NCBI RefSeq assembly: GCF_000284415.1
Contig: NC_017059.1
Location: forward strand, 1,978,078-1,986,686
DNA: 8,609 nt
Reading direction: 5' to 3'
Source: Pararhodospirillum photometricum DSM 122
GTDB taxonomy: Bacteria > Pseudomonadota > Alphaproteobacteria > Rhodospirillales > Rhodospirillaceae
Positions within the stretch are counted from its first letter, which is position 1; each line of letters opens with the position of its first letter. A program made the position numbers and the translations under genes. This document shows, piece after piece, positions 5,919 to 8,609 of this stretch. The notes below the pieces were generated by a model. The model was not told the DNA's origin. It did no database searches and saw only the letters and a list, made by a program, of their open reading frames with translations.

Positions 5919-8609
5919 AGGGACGGCGCTTTTACGCCCTGATCCTTTTCCTGCCCGTTGTTGTTATCGCCTTGATTCAGAGCTGCGTTGCGACCTTGTC
6001 CCTGACCAGTCTGTGGCAAGGACATGTCCGGGATGTCGCGTCGCAACGAAACAGCACCACAGCGGACAGCGAGGCCCCTCGGTTTTTGCTTCACCTCTCT
6101 TCGGTGCAGCGGGAGCTGACCTTGCTTTTGGAACGGGCCGCCGCCCGACGCATCGACCGCGAGGAACTGGGCCGACGTCGGGCCGATCTGGAGCGTGAAC
6201 TTGACCGTTTGGTGCAGGCCTTGAGTGTCCTCGAACGCTCGGGACCGGCCGAACACTCGGCGCAATCGAGCTTTCTTGCGTATCGTCGCTTTGCCTTGCT
6301 CGCGGCGGATCTGGCGCTGGGAGATCCCTCGGCCGCTTTGCACCAAGCCTATCGAGCCGGGGCCAGTTTTGCCGATGTGTCGCGCGAGGTGTTGTCGCTG
6401 GCCGAGACCAGGACCCAGGACCGGATCCAAGCCGCCCAGCAGCGCGACGATGCCTTGTTTGACCACCTGATACTGTTGTCGCTGACCGGGGCGCTGGTGT
6501 TTTTAGCGGCGGTGATGACGTGGGCGCTGGCCACCTCTTGGGTGACCAAACGGTTTACCCTGTTGTCGCGCACGGTTCAGGCCTTGTTGCACGATGAGCC
6601 CGACCCTGACGATCTGGCCGAGGTTCGCAGCCTGGGGGCGGGTCTCTTGTTTCGCGATCTGTCGGCGGCGGTATTGGTGTTTCGCGATGCCGTGCGCGAG
6701 CGCCGCCGAGCCCGCCAGGATCTCGCCGAACGCATGAAGGAGTTGAGCTGCCTTTACGATATTTCCCGACTGACCGAACGCGACGACATGGCCGTGGCGG
6801 CGATGCTGGAGGCTGTCGCGACCCGCCTGCCCACGGCGGTGCGTTATCCTGAACGGGCCTTGGTGTGTATTGAGCATGGGGGACTTCGCCATGGCCCCCC
6901 CTTGCCCGAGGGGACCGTTGCCCAAAACATTCGCTTCACCGGCTACGACAATGTCGCGGCGCGCCTCAGGGTGGCTTACATCGCCTCCCTGCCCTCGGAG
7001 GCGGGCGATCCGTTTCTGGTCGAGGAACTCACGCTGTTCGAGACCGTGGCCTCCCGCCTGAGCCAAGCCCTGGAACGCCGGCGTGTGGCCCAGGCCGAGC
7101 GCGACGCCCAGGCTCTCATGCACGCGGTCTTTGAAAATGCCCCGTATGCTATCGACTTGGTGGATTCAGAAACCCTTCGCTTTGTCAACATCAATGCGGC
7201 CGCCTGCCGCATGCTTGGCTACCGACGCGAAGAGATGCTCGGCCTTCGCCTCCAGGATGTCCGCGGGATGAACTCGACCGTTGATCTGCGCGAGAGCGTC
7301 CGTCAGGTTCTCATTCAAGGAAGCCAGAGTTTCGAAGCCCGCCTGCGGCGCAAGGACGGACGCCTGATCGATGTCCGGGTCAGTGCTGGCTCTCTCCAAC
7401 AAAAGGGGCGCCACTATCTGGTTGGGCTTTGGCACGACATTACCTCGGAGAAGATCTCGGAGGAAAACATCCGAAAACTCTCTTTGGTTGTAGAGCAAAG
7501 CCCCAATCCGGTGGTAATCACCAATTTGTCGGCCGAAATCGAGTACGTCAATGATGCCTTCGTCCGCTTGACGGGCTACTCGCGGGAAGAGGTGCTCGGT
7601 CGCAACCCACGCCTTTTGAACTCGGGCAAGACCCCGGCCTCGACCTATCGCGGCCTGTGGCAGGCCTTGGGACGGGGCGAAACCTGGGTGGGGGAATTCA
7701 TCAACCGGGCCCGGGACGGCCGGGAGTTGATCGAGTCTTGCACGATTGTGCCCTTGCGCCGCGAGGACGGCATGGTCACCCATTATGTGGCCATCAAGGA
7801 GGACATTACCGAAAAAAAGCGCATGAGCGAGCAGCTCGAATGCTATCGCCTGCATCTGGAATGCTTGGTGAACGAGCGCACCGCCGAAGTGATGGCCGCC
7901 AAGGAAGCCGCCGAGGCCATTGGCCGCGATTTCCGCCGCGTCTTGGAGGCCTCTCCCGATTTGATCGTGCTCAAGGACCGCGACCGTCGCTATAAGGCGG
8001 TCAGCCGCACCTTCTTGTGGGCCTGCGGCCTGTCCTTGTGGGAGGAAGTGCACAACCGAACCGCCGCTGAAGTACTAACCCCGGTCCTCGCCGCCGAGGT
8101 CGAGAGATGGGAGGACGAGCAACTGCGCTCGGGCCAGGACGTGGTGGTGCGCGAGATGACCTTCCCCTTCGGCGAGGAAACCAGAGCCCGGTTGATGTCC
8201 ATGACCCACAGCGTGCTGCGCGACCGCGACGGCTCGTTCGCCGGTTTTCTCGTTCAGGGCCGTGACATCACCGAACGGGAACGAGCCTCCAAAGCCCTGG
8301 CCCGCAAGGAAGAAGAACTGCGCTTGCTGCTGGAATCCACCTCGGAGGGGATTTTCGGGATCGATCCCCAGGGCCGCGTCACCTTTGCCAACGCCGCCGC
8401 CGCCGCCATGCTGGGCTACGAGCACGCCTGTGAACTGATCGGCCTGTGCTCCCACGAGGCCATGCACCATTCCCACGCGGATGGCACCTTCTATCCCCAC
8501 GAGGCCTGCCCGATCAACCGGGCAGTGTTGGCCGGGGAGCGGGTAACCTGCGATACAGAAGTCTTCTGGAGACGCGACGGCCAGTTTTTCCCCGTCGCCT
8601 ACGCCAGCG
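5915..8609 (+). CDS. Membrane-bound multi-PAS sensor protein, probably histidine kinase (3' end outside window)
   Basis: The frame is open from ATG 5915 to the right edge, giving 898 residues with no stop. Start evidence: ATGA overlap with the preceding stop and an AAAGGCGGGG purine-rich stretch just upstream. Order of parts: transmembrane helix about 7-30; periplasmic, mostly helical, charged region about 31-182; second transmembrane helix about 184-207; a linker; a GAF-like region about 275-390 beginning with KELSCLYDISRL; PAS1 about 398-512; PAS2 about 522-634, the most canonical (NPVVITN, FVRLTGYSREEVLGRNPRLL, then W-x-G-E-F and a closing EDITEKK); a coiled-coil linker about 635-672; PAS3 about 673-788, ending GRDITERER; and PAS4 from about 800, with GIFGIDPQGRVTFANAAA and HHSHADGTFYPHEACPI, cut by the edge. 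The output domain is not visible. Its coupling to a response regulator makes a histidine kinase (HisKA/HATPase, possibly hybrid) most likely; a GGDEF/EAL output is the main alternative. None of the PAS domains shows a cofactor motif clear enough for me to name a signal. Confidence 0.9.
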   Translation, partial: MKGRRFYALILFLPVVVIALIQSCVATLSLTSLWQGHVRDVASQRNSTTADSEAPRFLLHLSSVQRELTLLLERAAARRIDREELGRRRADLERELDRLVQALSVLERSGPAEHSAQSSFLAYRRFALLAADLALGDPSAALHQAYRAGASFADVSREVLSLAETRTQDRIQAAQQRDDALFDHLILLSLTGALVFLAAVMTWALATSWVTKRFTLLSRTVQALLHDEPDPDDLAEVRSLGAGLLFRDLSAAVLVFRDAVRERRRARQDLAERMKELSCLYDISRLTERDDMAVAAMLEAVATRLPTAVRYPERALVCIEHGGLRHGPPLPEGTVAQNIRFTGYDNVAARLRVAYIASLPSEAGDPFLVEELTLFETVASRLSQALERRRVAQAERDAQALMHAVFENAPYAIDLVDSETLRFVNINAAACRMLGYRREEMLGLRLQDVRGMNSTVDLRESVRQVLIQGSQSFEARLRRKDGRLIDVRVSAGSLQQKGRHYLVGLWHDITSEKISEENIRKLSLVVEQSPNPVVITNLSAEIEYVNDAFVRLTGYSREEVLGRNPRLLNSGKTPASTYRGLWQALGRGETWVGEFINRARDGRELIESCTIVPLRREDGMVTHYVAIKEDITEKKRMSEQLECYRLHLECLVNERTAEVMAAKEAAEAIGRDFRRVLEASPDLIVLKDRDRRYKAVSRTFLWACGLSLWEEVHNRTAAEVLTPVLAAEVERWEDEQLRSGQDVVVREMTFPFGEETRARLMSMTHSVLRDRDGSFAGFLVQGRDITERERASKALARKEEELRLLLESTSEGIFGIDPQGRVTFANAAAAAMLGYEHACELIGLCSHEAMHHSHADGTFYPHEACPINRAVLAGERVTCDTEVFWRRDGQFFPVAYAS

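Noticed and set aside
5726..6466. 246-codon minus-strand open frame crossing two plus-strand genes
   Set aside because: Spans the regulator-sensor junction in antisense; composition and lack of motifs mark it as a shadow frame.
7166..8053. 295-codon minus-strand open frame
   Set aside because: Antisense of the multi-PAS sensor, whose PAS motifs are clear in the plus frame. No ribosome binding site or recognisable domain.

Overview
The window has two unlike parts. The first roughly 850 bases are AT-rich and carry a single plus-strand gene cut by the left edge. The rest, from about base 880, is GC-rich and uses GC-rich third positions. In two 60-base blocks I counted by hand, 421-480 has 13 G+C and 5401-5460 has 38. 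The GC-rich part, its many c-di-GMP and PAS signalling proteins and its general protein style suggest a free-living alphaproteobacterium, perhaps of the Rhodospirillaceae. No rRNA or other marker gene is present, so this is inference. The AT-rich left end looks like horizontally acquired DNA.

Layout. (1) 2-841, plus: the 3' part of an unrecognised gene. It ends in a helical region with an R-x4-H motif like that of HEPN ribonucleases; if real, this suggests a toxin or phage-defence gene. (2) 977-2953, minus: two tightly spaced genes, an ExoD-family membrane protein followed 17 bases later by a CNNM/CorC-type (hemolysin-like, CBS-pair) membrane protein. (3) 2954-3133: a divergent intergenic region with several short inverted repeats. 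(4) 3134-4531, plus: a membrane-anchored diguanylate cyclase with a periplasmic solute-binding-type sensor domain and an intact GGEEF site and I-site. (5) 4532-4718: a spacer with a 13-base direct repeat (one mismatch) and a small inverted repeat. (6) 4719-5918, plus: a REC-HD-GYP response regulator, predicted to degrade c-di-GMP. (7) 5915-8609, plus: a large membrane sensor with a periplasmic domain, a GAF-like region and at least four PAS domains, cut by the right edge. It starts inside the stop codon of the response regulator (ATGA overlap).

Taken together, 3134-8609 reads as a c-di-GMP control locus. A cyclase that may respond to a periplasmic ligand sits beside an HD-GYP phosphodiesterase whose receiver domain is probably controlled by the translationally coupled multi-PAS sensor. 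The output domain of that sensor lies outside the window, so histidine kinase activity is inferred, not seen. Nothing here amounts to a proven new system. The most useful leads are the HEPN-like gene in the AT-rich segment, the opposing cyclase/phosphodiesterase pair with its coupled sensor, and an unusual possible ATT start for the cyclase.
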